Source: an uncultured Bacteroides sp. (GTDB lineage: Bacteria > Bacteroidota > Bacteroidia > Bacteroidales > Bacteroidaceae). Taken from it: 64,000 nucleotides of DNA. Numbering within the stretch: the stretch's first letter is position 1; the number at the start of each line of letters is the position of its first letter. The notes beneath the pieces were generated by a model, which worked only from the letters and a program-made list of their open reading frames with translations, did not search any database and was not told where the DNA came from. Positions 16,805-26,982 of the stretch are shown in pieces. Where the stretch lies: the NCBI GenBank assembly GCA_900544675.1, contig UQVZ01000012.1, forward strand, positions 25,284 through 89,283, in the 5' to 3' direction. A program made the position numbers and the translations under genes.

Positions 16805-19800
16805 ATGGTAAAATTTCTGATAAAAAGACCGATAGCGGTACTTATGGCCTTCACAGCCTGCTTTATCGTGGGGCTGGTGACCTATTTCTCGCTGCCGGTA
16901 TCGCTGCTTCCCGACATAGACATTCCGCAGATAACCATACAGGTGAGCGGGGAGAACGCTTCCGCACGCGAGCTGGAAAATACCATGACGGCTCCCGTAA
17001 GAAGGCAGCTCATGCAGGTGTCGGGACTCAGCGAGATGCGGAGTGAGACACGCGACGGTTCAGGCATCATCCATCTGTCGTTCGATTTCGGTACGGATAC
17101 CGACCTTGCCTTTATCGAAGTGAATGAAAAGATTGATGCCGCCATGAACAGTTTACCCAGGGACGCGGTACGTCCGAAAGTCATCAAGGCGAGCGCCGCC
17201 GATATTCCCGTATTCTACCTGAACATGACACTAAAGGACGCGGTTCCCTACCAGGAAACTGACGAAGACGCTTTTCTTGAAATGTGCACGCTGGCAGAAA
17301 ATGTCGTGAAGCGGCGCATAGAGCAACTGCCTCAGGTGGCAATGGCTGACATGACCGGTGTGCCGCAAAAAATGCTCCGCATTGTGCCGGATATGGGAAA
17401 GATGGAAAGTCTGGGTATGGGCATCGCCGACCTTGAAGCCATCCTTGCGTCAAATAATGTAGAACCGGGAAGCATGCTGGTGCGTGACGGATACTATGAA
17501 TACAATATCCGTATCGCCTCCATACTCCGTACGCCCGAGGACGTGGAGAACATCTATTTCAACCGCAACGGACGGGTGATGCAGCTTAAGGACATCTGCC
17601 GTGTAAAGACCGTTACACGCAACGAGACAGGACGCTCGCTTGCCGGAGGGAAACGGGCTGTGACACTTGCCATCATCAAGCAGGGCGAGGAGAATATGGA
17701 CAACCTTCGGCATGAGCTGAAGGAAACGACCGACTATTTTAAGAGAATCTATCCCGATATAGCGTTCAGCATTTCACGGAACCAGACAGAACTGCTTGAC
17801 TACTCCATCTCTAATTTGCAGCAGAACTTCACGCTGGGGTTTCTTTTTATCTTCATCGTGGCTATGTTCTTTATCGGTGATGTCCGGTCGCCATTGATTA
17901 TCGGAATAACCATGATTGTATCAGTCGTCATTACTTTCTTTTTCTTTTACCTGTGCAAGATATCGCTTAACGTCATATCCCTTTCGGGACTGATTCTGGC
18001 AGTGGGTATGATGATTGATAATGCCATCATCGTGACGGAGAACGTATCGCAATACCGTGAGAAAGGGTATTCGCTGAAACGTGCGGCAGTAGCCGGCACT
18101 TCGGAGATGATTACTCCGATGCTGAGTTCCTCACTCACTACCATCGCCGTATTCGTACCGCTGGTCTTCATGAGCGGTATAGCCGGCGCCATCTTCATGG
18201 ACGAGGCATTTTCCATCACATCGGGACTTATGGTATCTTATTTTACGGGTATCATGCTGCTTCCTGTGCTGTATGTGCTGTTCTATAGAATCGGCATAAG
18301 AAAGCACAACTGGTTTACTGCCAATTTCAAGCACCTGCTGAAAAACGAGTGGCTTACCCGATTCTATGACGCAGGTATCGAGTGGGTGTTTTCCCATAAA
18401 AAGGCGACTGTGATACTTTCCTTGCTTTCTCTACCTGTATGCGTATTAATGTTCATGGTAATAGACAAGGAGCGTATGCCTAAAATCGACCAAAGCGAAA
18501 CTGTGGTGAAGATAGAATGGAACGAGAACATCCATGTAGACGAAAACAACCGCAGGGTGAACGCCATACTGGCTATGACGGATTCGCTTGTAGCAGAACA
18601 TACGGCATACGTGGGCATTCAGGATTATCTGTTGGATACAGAGAACGAACTTTCTTCTGCCGAAGCGGAACTTTATTTCCGTACAGCCGATCCATCGGGT
18701 ATCCCGACGCTGACAGATTTTCTGGATAAAACAATCCGTAAGTCCTATCCGTCTGCTACGGTTACGTTCTCGCCTCCTGTAACCATCTTCGAGAAGCTTT
18801 TCGTAACCGGAGAACCTGAGCTTGTAGCCCGGCTTCATATTTCCGACCGCACTTCTGCACCGGAAGCGGGTGATGTGAGGAAGATGGAGGCTGCCATAGC
18901 GGACGAGACAGGCTATACACCCGACGGCATTCCTTTCCGGAACCAACTGAACATGGAGATTGACCGCAACCGCCTTCTCTTGTACAACGTGGATTATGAC
19001 GAAGTGGTGAAGGTGCTCCGTACGGCGCTAAAGGATAATCAGGTGTCTACGCTACGTTCGTATCAGCAGTATCTGCCTATAGGTATAGCAGGAAAGGAAA
19101 TGAGCGTCAACCGTATATTGGCTGAAACCCTGGTCGAGACCCAGTCTACAACGGATTCAAAGGAACGAAATTATGTGCCGCTCCGCGAGTTGGTACGGAT
19201 AGTTCCCGATGAGGACCTGAAGGAAATTACAGCAGGACGCAACGGTGAGTATATTCCGTTCAACTTCTATGGCATAAGCAATGTACCCGAAGTTGTGGAG
19301 AATATACGTAGGGCAGTCGGACAGGATAGCCGCTGGGATGTGTCTTTCAGCGAAAGCTTTTTCTCTAACAAAAAGATGATGGGGGAACTTACCGTAATCC
19401 TTTTCATATCGATTCTGCTGATGTATTTTATCCTTTGTGCCCAATTCGAAAGTTTCCTTCAGCCGCTTATCGTGCTTGCCGAAATTCCGATGGACATTGC
19501 CTTCGGACTGGTGTTGCTCTGGATTACCGGAAATACAATAAACTTGATGTCGGCCATCGGTATAATCGTTTCCTGCGGTATTGTGGTAAACGACTCCATC
19601 TTGAAACTGGACACCATCAACGAACTGCGAAAGGAAGGCATACCGCTGCTGGATGCCATTCATACGGCAGGTCACAGAAGACTCAGAGCCATTATCATGA
19701 CTACACTGACCACGGTGTTTGCCATGGTGCCGCTGTTTTTTACTTCCGACTTGGGCTCGGAGCTGCAGCGACCGCTTTCGGTGGCTATGATCAGCACGAT

Positions 19801-19885
19801 GATGGTGGGACTTATTATCAGCCTCTTCGTAATTCCGCTTATTTATTGGTTTATATATAGAAAACATGAAAGTTATAAGAAATAG
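16805..19885 (+). CDS. RND efflux permease subunit 1
   Basis: This 1026-residue AcrB/MMPL-superfamily transporter has the usual plan: TM1 (IAVLMAFTACFIVGLVTYFSL), a large periplasmic loop, TM2-7, a second loop and TM8-12. In TM4 the motif reads AVGMMIDNAIIVTEN, keeping the first Asp (D405) of the AcrB D407/D408 pair but with Asn at the second (N406). In the TM10 region GIVVNDSIL has Asn (N929) in place of AcrB K940. The proton relay therefore differs from AcrB. Its last 20 bases overlap the start of the TolC gene, which suggests translational coupling. Confidence 0.9.
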   Translation: MVKFLIKRPIAVLMAFTACFIVGLVTYFSLPVSLLPDIDIPQITIQVSGENASARELENTMTAPVRRQLMQVSGLSEMRSETRDGSGIIHLSFDFGTDTDLAFIEVNEKIDAAMNSLPRDAVRPKVIKASAADIPVFYLNMTLKDAVPYQETDEDAFLEMCTLAENVVKRRIEQLPQVAMADMTGVPQKMLRIVPDMGKMESLGMGIADLEAILASNNVEPGSMLVRDGYYEYNIRIASILRTPEDVENIYFNRNGRVMQLKDICRVKTVTRNETGRSLAGGKRAVTLAIIKQGEENMDNLRHELKETTDYFKRIYPDIAFSISRNQTELLDYSISNLQQNFTLGFLFIFIVAMFFIGDVRSPLIIGITMIVSVVITFFFFYLCKISLNVISLSGLILAVGMMIDNAIIVTENVSQYREKGYSLKRAAVAGTSEMITPMLSSSLTTIAVFVPLVFMSGIAGAIFMDEAFSITSGLMVSYFTGIMLLPVLYVLFYRIGIRKHNWFTANFKHLLKNEWLTRFYDAGIEWVFSHKKATVILSLLSLPVCVLMFMVIDKERMPKIDQSETVVKIEWNENIHVDENNRRVNAILAMTDSLVAEHTAYVGIQDYLLDTENELSSAEAELYFRTADPSGIPTLTDFLDKTIRKSYPSATVTFSPPVTIFEKLFVTGEPELVARLHISDRTSAPEAGDVRKMEAAIADETGYTPDGIPFRNQLNMEIDRNRLLLYNVDYDEVVKVLRTALKDNQVSTLRSYQQYLPIGIAGKEMSVNRILAETLVETQSTTDSKERNYVPLRELVRIVPDEDLKEITAGRNGEYIPFNFYGISNVPEVVENIRRAVGQDSRWDVSFSESFFSNKKMMGELTVILFISILLMYFILCAQFESFLQPLIVLAEIPMDIAFGLVLLWITGNTINLMSAIGIIVSCGIVVNDSILKLDTINELRKEGIPLLDAIHTAGHRRLRAIIMTTLTTVFAMVPLFFTSDLGSELQRPLSVAMISTMMVGLIISLFVIPLIYWFIYRKHESYKK

Positions 19886-21356
19886 CATATTCTTCCTGCT
19901 CGCGATATGCGGGATGGTGGAGATACAGGCCCAGAGCGTACTCAGGCTGGACCTTAAAGAGACTATTACGATGGCCAACGACAGCTCGTTGTCGGCTTTC
20001 CGTTATCAGAACATGTACTTGTCGGGCTACTGGGAATACCGTAGTTACAAGGCAGCGAGACTGCCGAGCCTTACACTCAACATGACTCCGGCACAGTATT
20101 ACCGGTATATCACCCAACGTTATGACTCGCAGCAGGATGTTGACGTGTATCGTGAACAGCAGATGCTCAGCGCAACTGCCGGACTGAGCCTGGCGCAAAA
20201 CTTCGACTTGCTTGGCGGTACGTTTTATGTGGACACGCAGCTCGACTATATGCGCAATTTCGGCGAGACAAACTTCACACAGTTCTCTACCATTCCTTTC
20301 CGCATCGGATATCAGCAAAGCCTGTTGGGCTTCAATGCCTTCAAATGGGACAGGAAGATTGAGCCCCTAAAATTCGAGAAGGTAAAAAAGCAGTATCTCT
20401 ATAACGCGGAGAGCGTTTCGGAAGAAGCTGTAAATTATTTCTTCGCCCTTGCTATGGCACAGGCAGACTATAAGTTGGCACAGGACAATGTGGCTACTGC
20501 AGATACCCTGTATGAGATAGGCGAGCAAAGGCAGAAGATTGCTTCCATATCACAAGCCGACCTGCTTACGTTGAAACTGGACAAGGTGAACGCCCGCAAT
20601 ACACTGAAGAATGCCGAGATAGCCCGCAAGCGCGCGATGTCGGCTCTTGCCACGTTCCTGAACCTTGACCGTAATGCTTATATCGAAATAAACCTGCCGG
20701 CACGTCCCCGATACATCGATATACCTGCCGACCGTGCCATTACACTTGCCCGCGAGAATAACCCTACTTACCTGGAGCAGCGACAGAATGTGTTGGAAGC
20801 CGAGCGTGACGTAGATCAGACGAAGAAGGAATCACGTTTCAATGCCAGCTTCAATGCCAGTGTGGGTTTTAACCAAGTGGCTGACAACATCGGTGCTGCC
20901 TACCGCAATCTGCTGCAGCAGGATCTGGTATCGTTTACCGTATCCATACCGCTTATCGACTGGGGTGTACGCAAGGGGAAGTACAACATGGCTAAGAACA
21001 ACCTGAATGTGGTGAAGATAGCTGCCCGCCAGGAGGAAATCAGCCTGGAGGAAGATGTAATGATGACGGTGAGCGATTTCAGCGTACAGCAGGATATGAT
21101 AGCCAGTGCAGAAGAGGCACTCGACCTGGCAGAACTGGCATACGACCAGACACGCAAGCGCTTCATCATCGGCAAAGCTGACATCAACAGCCTTACTCTG
21201 GCACTAAACCGCCAGCAGGAAGCGCAGAAGAACTATATACAAGCGATGCAGAACTACTGGCTGAACTACTACAAGATACGCAAACTTACACTATATGACT
21301 TTGAGTCGGGAATCTCTCTTTCCGACCGCTTTGATTTTGAGAACCTGCTGAAATAA
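19866..21356 (+). CDS. TolC-family outer membrane efflux protein
   Basis: This 496-residue protein has an SPI signal peptide (MKVIRNSIFFLLAICGMVEI, then QA-QS). It carries the two-fold repeated long helices of TolC proteins: QADYKLAQDNVATADTLYEIGEQRQKIASISQADLL in the first half and EEALDLAELAYDQTRKRFIIGKADINSLTLAL in the second. Strands such as FTVSIPLIDWGVRKGKYNMAKNNL are typical of the family. It would form the outer-membrane exit duct for this pump. It overlaps the upstream permease gene by 20 bases and ends 7 bases before the second permease gene. Confidence 0.9.
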   Translation: MKVIRNSIFFLLAICGMVEIQAQSVLRLDLKETITMANDSSLSAFRYQNMYLSGYWEYRSYKAARLPSLTLNMTPAQYYRYITQRYDSQQDVDVYREQQMLSATAGLSLAQNFDLLGGTFYVDTQLDYMRNFGETNFTQFSTIPFRIGYQQSLLGFNAFKWDRKIEPLKFEKVKKQYLYNAESVSEEAVNYFFALAMAQADYKLAQDNVATADTLYEIGEQRQKIASISQADLLTLKLDKVNARNTLKNAEIARKRAMSALATFLNLDRNAYIEINLPARPRYIDIPADRAITLARENNPTYLEQRQNVLEAERDVDQTKKESRFNASFNASVGFNQVADNIGAAYRNLLQQDLVSFTVSIPLIDWGVRKGKYNMAKNNLNVVKIAARQEEISLEEDVMMTVSDFSVQQDMIASAEEALDLAELAYDQTRKRFIIGKADINSLTLALNRQQEAQKNYIQAMQNYWLNYYKIRKLTLYDFESGISLSDRFDFENLLK

Positions 21357-21363
21357 CATTAGA

Positions 21364-24300
21364 ATGAGCATAAAAGACAAAACAGAAGGACGGCCTTTTG
21401 TATGGTCATCGTTTACGTTGATAGTGACATTTGTTTGTCTGTCATTGGTGGGACTGGCTCTTGCGCCTCTTCTTCCGGTGAAATTGTCGCCTACGCGCAA
21501 CATGCCGGCACTTTCGGTGTCATTCTCCATGCCCGGCAACTCGGCAAGGGTGGTGGAAACGGAAGTCACCAGCCGTCTGGAAGGAATGTTGTCGAGAGTA
21601 AACGGGATCAAAAACATAACTTCCACTTCCGACAACGGCAGCGGATATATAAACATCGAACTCGACAAGCATGCCGACATAGACGCCACACGCTTCGAGG
21701 TATCTACACTTATCAGGCAGCTATGGTCGCAGCTTCCCGATGGAGTCAGTTATCCGCTTATAACCACACAGAGAAGCGATGATAACGCTTCACGTCCATT
21801 CATGACCTATACGTTGAATGCTCCGGCTGCACCTATCGTCATACAGAAGTACGGCGAGGAACGCATCAAACCGATGCTTTCGGGGCTGAAAGGGGTATAT
21901 AAGGTAGAGCTAAGCGGGGCTACACCCATGGAATGGCACATTGTGTATGACAACGTGCAGCTTGAAAATCTGGGAATAAGTGTTCAGGATATCCTGAACG
22001 CCATCGAAGAGAGATACAGCAAGGAGTTTCTGGGCATCTGCGAACTGGAGACAAACGGTGAATCAGAATGGATAAGGATTGTCCGTACTACAGCAGGAAG
22101 CGAAGAGGGCTTTGTGCCTTCCGAGATTATCGTAAAGACGAAGGAGGGCAGCATGATTCCACTCGACCGTTGCGTAACGGTGAGACGCACAGAGCAGGAA
22201 CCCACCTCTTATTACCGTATCAACGGACTTAACTCGGTGTATATCTCCATTACGACCTCGGAAACAGCCAATCAGCTTACTCTGGCTGAAGAGGTGAAGA
22301 AGGTGATAGCCGAAGCAGAAGCCGTAATGCCTCCCGGATACGAAATGCATATCAGCTATGATGCCACCGAATACATATCGAAGGAACTCGATACCATCTA
22401 TTTCCGTACGGGAATCACCGTGCTGATACTGCTGCTTTTCGTGGCTGCCATCACACGCAACATGCGTTATCTGTTCCTCATCGTTACGGGACTGACCGTA
22501 AACATAGCCGTGGCAGCCATACTTTATTATGTCCTCGGGCTGGAAATCCAGCTTTATTCGTTGGCAGGTATCACCATTTCGCTAAACCTGGTGATAGACA
22601 ATATCATCGTGATGACCGACCATATCCTGAGAAGACGCAACCTGAAGGCTTTCATGTCGGTACTTGCCGCCACGCTGACCACCATAGGCGCACTGGTCAT
22701 CATCTTCTTCCTCGACGAGAAGATACGCCTTAACCTTCAGGACTTTGCGGCTGTGGTAATCATCAACCTGGGCATTTCCCTGCTGGTGGCGCTCTTCTTC
22801 GTGCCGCCCATGATAGAGAAGATTGGTCTTGCGAAGGGCAAACCGCGCCGTATGCGTATGCGGGTAAAGCGGGGTGCGGTGTATTTCACCCGTTTCTACC
22901 GCGGTATGATTATCCTGCTCAGTCGCTACAGAACCGTTGCCTTCATCTTGCTTGTGCTCGGTTTCGGACTTCCGGTGTTCATGCTTCCCGAGAAAATAGA
23001 GGATGCCGAGACCAAAGGCAAATGGGCGGAATGGTACAACAAGGTATTTGACAATCCGACCTACAGGGAAGATATAAAACCGATAGTAGACAAGGCCTTG
23101 GGAGGTGCTCTCCGTCTGTTTGTCGAAAAGGTGTACGACGGCAGCTATTTCAACCGCGACGAGAGTGAGGTGGTGCTGTATATCAATGCCACATTGCCCA
23201 ACGGCAGTACGCTGGAACAGATGAATGTGCTGATAAAAAGGATGGAGACCTATCTCAGTGAGTTCAAGGAGATACGCCAGTTCCAGACCTCCGTATATAA
23301 TGCCCGCAGGGCAAGTATCCAGGTATATTTTAAAAAGGAGTACAGCCATACTGGATTCCCATACGTACTGAAGTCGAATGTCATCAGCAAATCGCTTACT
23401 TTGGGAGGTGGAAGCTGGTCGGTTTACGGGCTTCAGGACCAAGGATTCAGCAACGACGTACGTGAGTCGGCTGGTAGTTTTCGTGTGAAGATGTACGGTT
23501 ACAACTATGATGAACTGGCTTACTGGGCAGAAGAGATGAAGAAGCTGCTTCTCACACACCGCCGTATCAAGGAGGTGACCGTAAGCTCTGAGTTCTCATG
23601 GTGGAAGGACGACTATACCGAGTTCTATCTGGAATTCGACAAACGCAAGATGGCGGAAGAGAACCTGACTGCTTACGACCTGTTTACCGTATTACGACCT
23701 GTATTCATGCGCGACCAGCTGGCAGGAAGCATCCTCTATGACAACAGCCTGGAGTACTTGCGGCTTTCTTCGAAGCAGAGCAGCAATTACGACGTATGGG
23801 CATTCATGTCGGTTCCGTTTATGGTGAACGGAAAACAGTACAAGCTGTCCGACCTTGCCATGCTCGTCAAAAGTCAGGCACCTAAACAAGTGGCAAAGGA
23901 GAACCAACAATACCGTCTCTGCCTGCAATATGAGTATATCGGTTCGTCGGAACAGGGAAGGAAGCTGCTTGAAAAAGACATCGAGCTTATGAAGAAGCGC
24001 CTGCCCATGGGATATACCGTGGAGAGCGACAATGCTTACTGGAACTGGGGCAAAGAAGACAACAGCCAGTACTTGCTGCTGCTGATTGTAATCTCCATCA
24101 TCTTTTTCATATCGGCCATTCTCTTCAATTCACTGAGCCAGCCGCTTGCCATCATCTTCGTGATACCGGTATCCTATATCGGGGTGTTCCTTACCTTCTA
24201 TCTGTTCGGCTTGAACTTCGACCAAGGAGGTTTTGCATCCTTCGTGCTGCTCTGCGGCATTACGGTGAATGCAAGTATTTATATCCTCAATGAATATAAT

Positions 24301-24585
24301 GCCATAAGAAGGAATTTCCCGAGACTCTCTCCGCTGAGAGCCTATACCAAGGCATGGAATGTGAAGATTATTCCCATCTTCCTGACCGTGATGTCAACTA
24401 TTCTCGGTTTCATACCGTTTATGATAGGCGACAAGACTCCGTTCTGGTTCCCTCTGGCTGCCGGAACAATAGGCGGACTGGTAATGTCGGTAATAGGTAT
24501 CTTCATCTACCTGCCGGTATTGAGCGTGTCGGGAACGATAAGGAGACAATTTAAACAAATGGGCACAAATCTTATTGCCCGATGA
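21364..24585 (+). CDS. RND efflux permease subunit 2
   Basis: This is a second, distinct 1073-residue RND permease in the same operon. It has TM1 (FTLIVTFVCLSLVGLALAPLL), two large periplasmic loops and twelve membrane segments. TM4 reads ITISLNLVIDNIIVMTDH, with Asp (D412) followed by Asn (N413). The TM10 motif is GITVNASIYILNEYN, with no Lys. It resembles subunit 1 only in overall plan. Two permeases with one adaptor and one channel suggest a heteromeric pump like MdtBC, or two alternative pumps sharing parts. Confidence 0.9.
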   Translation: MSIKDKTEGRPFVWSSFTLIVTFVCLSLVGLALAPLLPVKLSPTRNMPALSVSFSMPGNSARVVETEVTSRLEGMLSRVNGIKNITSTSDNGSGYINIELDKHADIDATRFEVSTLIRQLWSQLPDGVSYPLITTQRSDDNASRPFMTYTLNAPAAPIVIQKYGEERIKPMLSGLKGVYKVELSGATPMEWHIVYDNVQLENLGISVQDILNAIEERYSKEFLGICELETNGESEWIRIVRTTAGSEEGFVPSEIIVKTKEGSMIPLDRCVTVRRTEQEPTSYYRINGLNSVYISITTSETANQLTLAEEVKKVIAEAEAVMPPGYEMHISYDATEYISKELDTIYFRTGITVLILLLFVAAITRNMRYLFLIVTGLTVNIAVAAILYYVLGLEIQLYSLAGITISLNLVIDNIIVMTDHILRRRNLKAFMSVLAATLTTIGALVIIFFLDEKIRLNLQDFAAVVIINLGISLLVALFFVPPMIEKIGLAKGKPRRMRMRVKRGAVYFTRFYRGMIILLSRYRTVAFILLVLGFGLPVFMLPEKIEDAETKGKWAEWYNKVFDNPTYREDIKPIVDKALGGALRLFVEKVYDGSYFNRDESEVVLYINATLPNGSTLEQMNVLIKRMETYLSEFKEIRQFQTSVYNARRASIQVYFKKEYSHTGFPYVLKSNVISKSLTLGGGSWSVYGLQDQGFSNDVRESAGSFRVKMYGYNYDELAYWAEEMKKLLLTHRRIKEVTVSSEFSWWKDDYTEFYLEFDKRKMAEENLTAYDLFTVLRPVFMRDQLAGSILYDNSLEYLRLSSKQSSNYDVWAFMSVPFMVNGKQYKLSDLAMLVKSQAPKQVAKENQQYRLCLQYEYIGSSEQGRKLLEKDIELMKKRLPMGYTVESDNAYWNWGKEDNSQYLLLLIVISIIFFISAILFNSLSQPLAIIFVIPVSYIGVFLTFYLFGLNFDQGGFASFVLLCGITVNASIYILNEYNAIRRNFPRLSPLRAYTKAWNVKIIPIFLTVMSTILGFIPFMIGDKTPFWFPLAAGTIGGLVMSVIGIFIYLPVLSVSGTIRRQFKQMGTNLIAR

Positions 24586-24639
24586 AACTCATCTTTGCAA
24601 ATAATCGGGAGGCTTGTCCGATTTGACAAAAGAAATGAC

Positions 24640-24647
24640 TACCTTTG
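24640..24647 (+). promoter_or_regulatory. Bacteroidales -7 element for ychF
   Basis: TACCTTTG followed by CCC matches TAnnTTTG 49 bases before the ATG at 24696. The RND operon ends 54 bases upstream, so ychF appears to be transcribed on its own. Confidence 0.7.
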
Positions 24648-24695
24648 CCCTCTGAAACAAGCGACGAATCAAAACAATAAAAACACTATATCATT

Positions 24696-25799
24696 ATGGC
24701 TTTACAATGTGGTATCGTCGGTCTGCCGAACGTGGGCAAATCGACGCTTTTCAATTGCTTATCAAACGCAAAGGCTCAGGCAGCCAATTTCCCCTTCTGT
24801 ACCATCGAACCGAATGTGGGAGTGATTACCGTACCCGACGAGCGGCTTACCAAACTGGCAGAACTGGTACATCCGGGACGCATCGTGCCTACAACGGTAG
24901 AAATAGTCGATATCGCCGGACTGGTGAAAGGGGCCAGCAAAGGGGAAGGACTGGGCAATAAATTCCTGGCAAACATCCGCGAGACAGATGCCATTATCCA
25001 CGTGCTGCGCTGTTTTGATGATGACAACGTAACGCACGTAGACGGAACAGTCAACCCCGTACGCGATAAAGAGATTATCGATACAGAGCTTCAACTGAAA
25101 GACCTGGAAACCATCGAAAGCCGCATCCAGCGTGTACAGAAGCAGGCACAAACGGGAGGAGACAAGGTTGCCAAGCAGACATACGAAGTATTGGTACGCT
25201 ATAAAGAAGCATTGGAACAGGGCAAGTCGGCACGTACCGTGCAATTCGAGTCGAAAGACGAACAGAAAATCGCCCACGACCTCTTCCTGCTGACATCGAA
25301 ACCAGTGATGTATGTATGCAACGTAGACGAAGGAAGTGCCGTAACGGGCAATGCTTACGTGGAACAGGTACGCGAAGCCGTAAAGGAAGAGAATGCCGAG
25401 ATACTGGTAGTAGCAGCCAAGACCGAAGCGGACATTGCTGAACTGGAAACGTATGAAGACCGCCAGATGTTCCTGCAAGAAGTAGGTTTGGAAGAATCGG
25501 GTGTGAACCGCCTCATCAAGTCGGCATACAAACTGCTGAACCTGGAGACCTTCATCACCGCAGGCGAAATGGAAGTAAAAGCATGGACTTATCATAAAGG
25601 CTGGAAAGCTCCGCAATGTGCCGGTGTCATCCATACCGATTTCGAGAAAGGCTTTATCCGTGCCGAGGTCATCAAATACGAAGATTACATCAAATACGGA
25701 AGCGAAGCCGCCGTGCGCGAAGCCGGCAAACTGAGTGTGGAAGGCAAAGACTATGTAGTGCAGGACGGTGACATCATGCACTTCCGGTTTAATGTCTGA
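24696..25799 (+). CDS. ychF: Redox-regulated ATPase YchF (Obg-family NTPase)
   Basis: This 367-residue protein shows G1 GLPNVGKSTLFN, the YchF-specific FPFCTIEPNVGVI switch I region, G3 DIAGLVKGASKGEGLGNKFL and a changed G4, NVDE in place of NKxD. The changed G4 explains ATP rather than GTP preference in this family. The C-terminal TGS domain ends KDYVVQDGDIMHFRFNV. YchF binds ribosomes and is linked to stress responses. Single gene with its own promoter. Confidence 0.96.
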   Translation: MALQCGIVGLPNVGKSTLFNCLSNAKAQAANFPFCTIEPNVGVITVPDERLTKLAELVHPGRIVPTTVEIVDIAGLVKGASKGEGLGNKFLANIRETDAIIHVLRCFDDDNVTHVDGTVNPVRDKEIIDTELQLKDLETIESRIQRVQKQAQTGGDKVAKQTYEVLVRYKEALEQGKSARTVQFESKDEQKIAHDLFLLTSKPVMYVCNVDEGSAVTGNAYVEQVREAVKEENAEILVVAAKTEADIAELETYEDRQMFLQEVGLEESGVNRLIKSAYKLLNLETFITAGEMEVKAWTYHKGWKAPQCAGVIHTDFEKGFIRAEVIKYEDYIKYGSEAAVREAGKLSVEGKDYVVQDGDIMHFRFNV

Positions 25800-25809
25800 T
25801 TTTATTTTA

Positions 25810-26062
25810 AGAAGTTAGGAGTTAAGGAGTTAAGGAGTTAAAGAAGTTAGAGAAGTTATCGCCCACGTTGTGGGCTAGAAGTTAAAGCCAATAGTCTTGT
25901 TGACGAGGTAAAAGTATTGGCTTAACTACTTTAACTCCTTAACTACTTAACTACTTTACTTTAACTCCTTAACTACTTTACTTTAACTACTTAACTACTT
26001 TACTTTAACTCCTTAACTATTTTACTTTAACTCCTTTAACTTCTCTAACTTCTTTAACTCCT
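25810..26062. repeat. AGTTAAG-rich inverted repeat region 1
   Basis: The left third is built of GGAGTTAAGGAGTTAAGG-like units. The right two thirds are about a dozen units of the reverse type (CTTTAACTCCTTAACTACTT). The centre has a perfect hairpin, GCCCACGTTGTGGGC (25861-25875), and a GTTAAAGCCAATA (25881) ... TATTGGCTTAAC (25915) inverted pair. The whole gap between ychF and panE is this structure. Related regions lie at 52481-52720 and 59698-59856. Confidence 0.8.
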
Positions 26063-26070
26063 AATAAAAT

Positions 26071-26982
26071 ATGAATTACCTGATAGTAGGAACAGGGGGC
26101 GTAGGAGGCTCAATTGCGGGATTCCTCGCCCTGGCAGGCAAAGATGTGACCTGCATCGCACGCGGCAAACACCTGGAAGCGATACGCCGCAACGGACTTC
26201 ATCTGAAGTCGGACCTGAAAGGAGAACATTACCTTCCCGTTAAGGTTTGCACCAGCGAGGAATTTAAGGGAAAGGCAGACGTTATCTTCGTTTGCGTGAA
26301 AGGCTATTCCATTGACTCCATCAAAGAGGTGCTACAACGTGCCGCTACACCTGAAACATTGGTCATACCCATCCTCAATGTATATGGCACGGGGCCACGC
26401 ATCGGACGGCTTGTACCCGAAGTCAAGGTGCTCGACGGGTGTATCTACATCGTAGGATTTGTTTCGGGAGAAGGCGAGATAACGCAAATGGGCACCATCT
26501 TCCGTCTGGTATTCGGCGCACGCCCGGAACAAGGAGTAACCCGTGAACGCTTAGACCGTATAGCCGAAGAGCTGCGCACATGCGGCATACGTGCCGAGGT
26601 ATCCGACGACATCAACCGCGACACCTTCATCAAATGGGCGTTTATCTCAGCCATGGCTTGTACGGGAGCCTACCACGATGTGCCTATGGGCGAAGTACAG
26701 CACGAAGGAGAAGTGCGCGATACCTTTATCGGCTTATCCCGAGAAAGTGCGGAAATAGGGCGTAAACAGGGCGTCGTCTTCCCCGAAGACCCGGTGGCTT
26801 ATAACCTGAAGGTAATAGATTCACTCGACCCGCACAGTACGGCATCGATGCAAAAAGACCTGGCACGCGGACATGAGTCGGAGATACAAGGCTTGCTCTT
26901 CGACATGATTGACTTGGGCGAGCAGCTGGGCATCGACCTGCCGACTTATCACAAAGTGGCATTAAAATTCAGAAAAGCATGA
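26071..26982 (+). CDS. panE: 2-dehydropantoate 2-reductase family protein
   Basis: This 303-residue NADPH-dependent ketopantoate reductase (pantothenate branch) has an N-terminal Rossmann motif, MNYLIVGTGGVGGSIAGFLA. The family features CVKGYSIDSI and NVYGTGPRIG come next. The catalytic-Lys region appears as INRDTFIKWAFISAMA, and the C-terminal helical domain contains HSTASMQKDLARGHESEIQG. PanE and close paralogues acting on other 2-oxo acids cannot be told apart by eye. Its stop overlaps the next gene's start by 4 bases. Confidence 0.85.
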   Translation: MNYLIVGTGGVGGSIAGFLALAGKDVTCIARGKHLEAIRRNGLHLKSDLKGEHYLPVKVCTSEEFKGKADVIFVCVKGYSIDSIKEVLQRAATPETLVIPILNVYGTGPRIGRLVPEVKVLDGCIYIVGFVSGEGEITQMGTIFRLVFGARPEQGVTRERLDRIAEELRTCGIRAEVSDDINRDTFIKWAFISAMACTGAYHDVPMGEVQHEGEVRDTFIGLSRESAEIGRKQGVVFPEDPVAYNLKVIDSLDPHSTASMQKDLARGHESEIQGLLFDMIDLGEQLGIDLPTYHKVALKFRKA

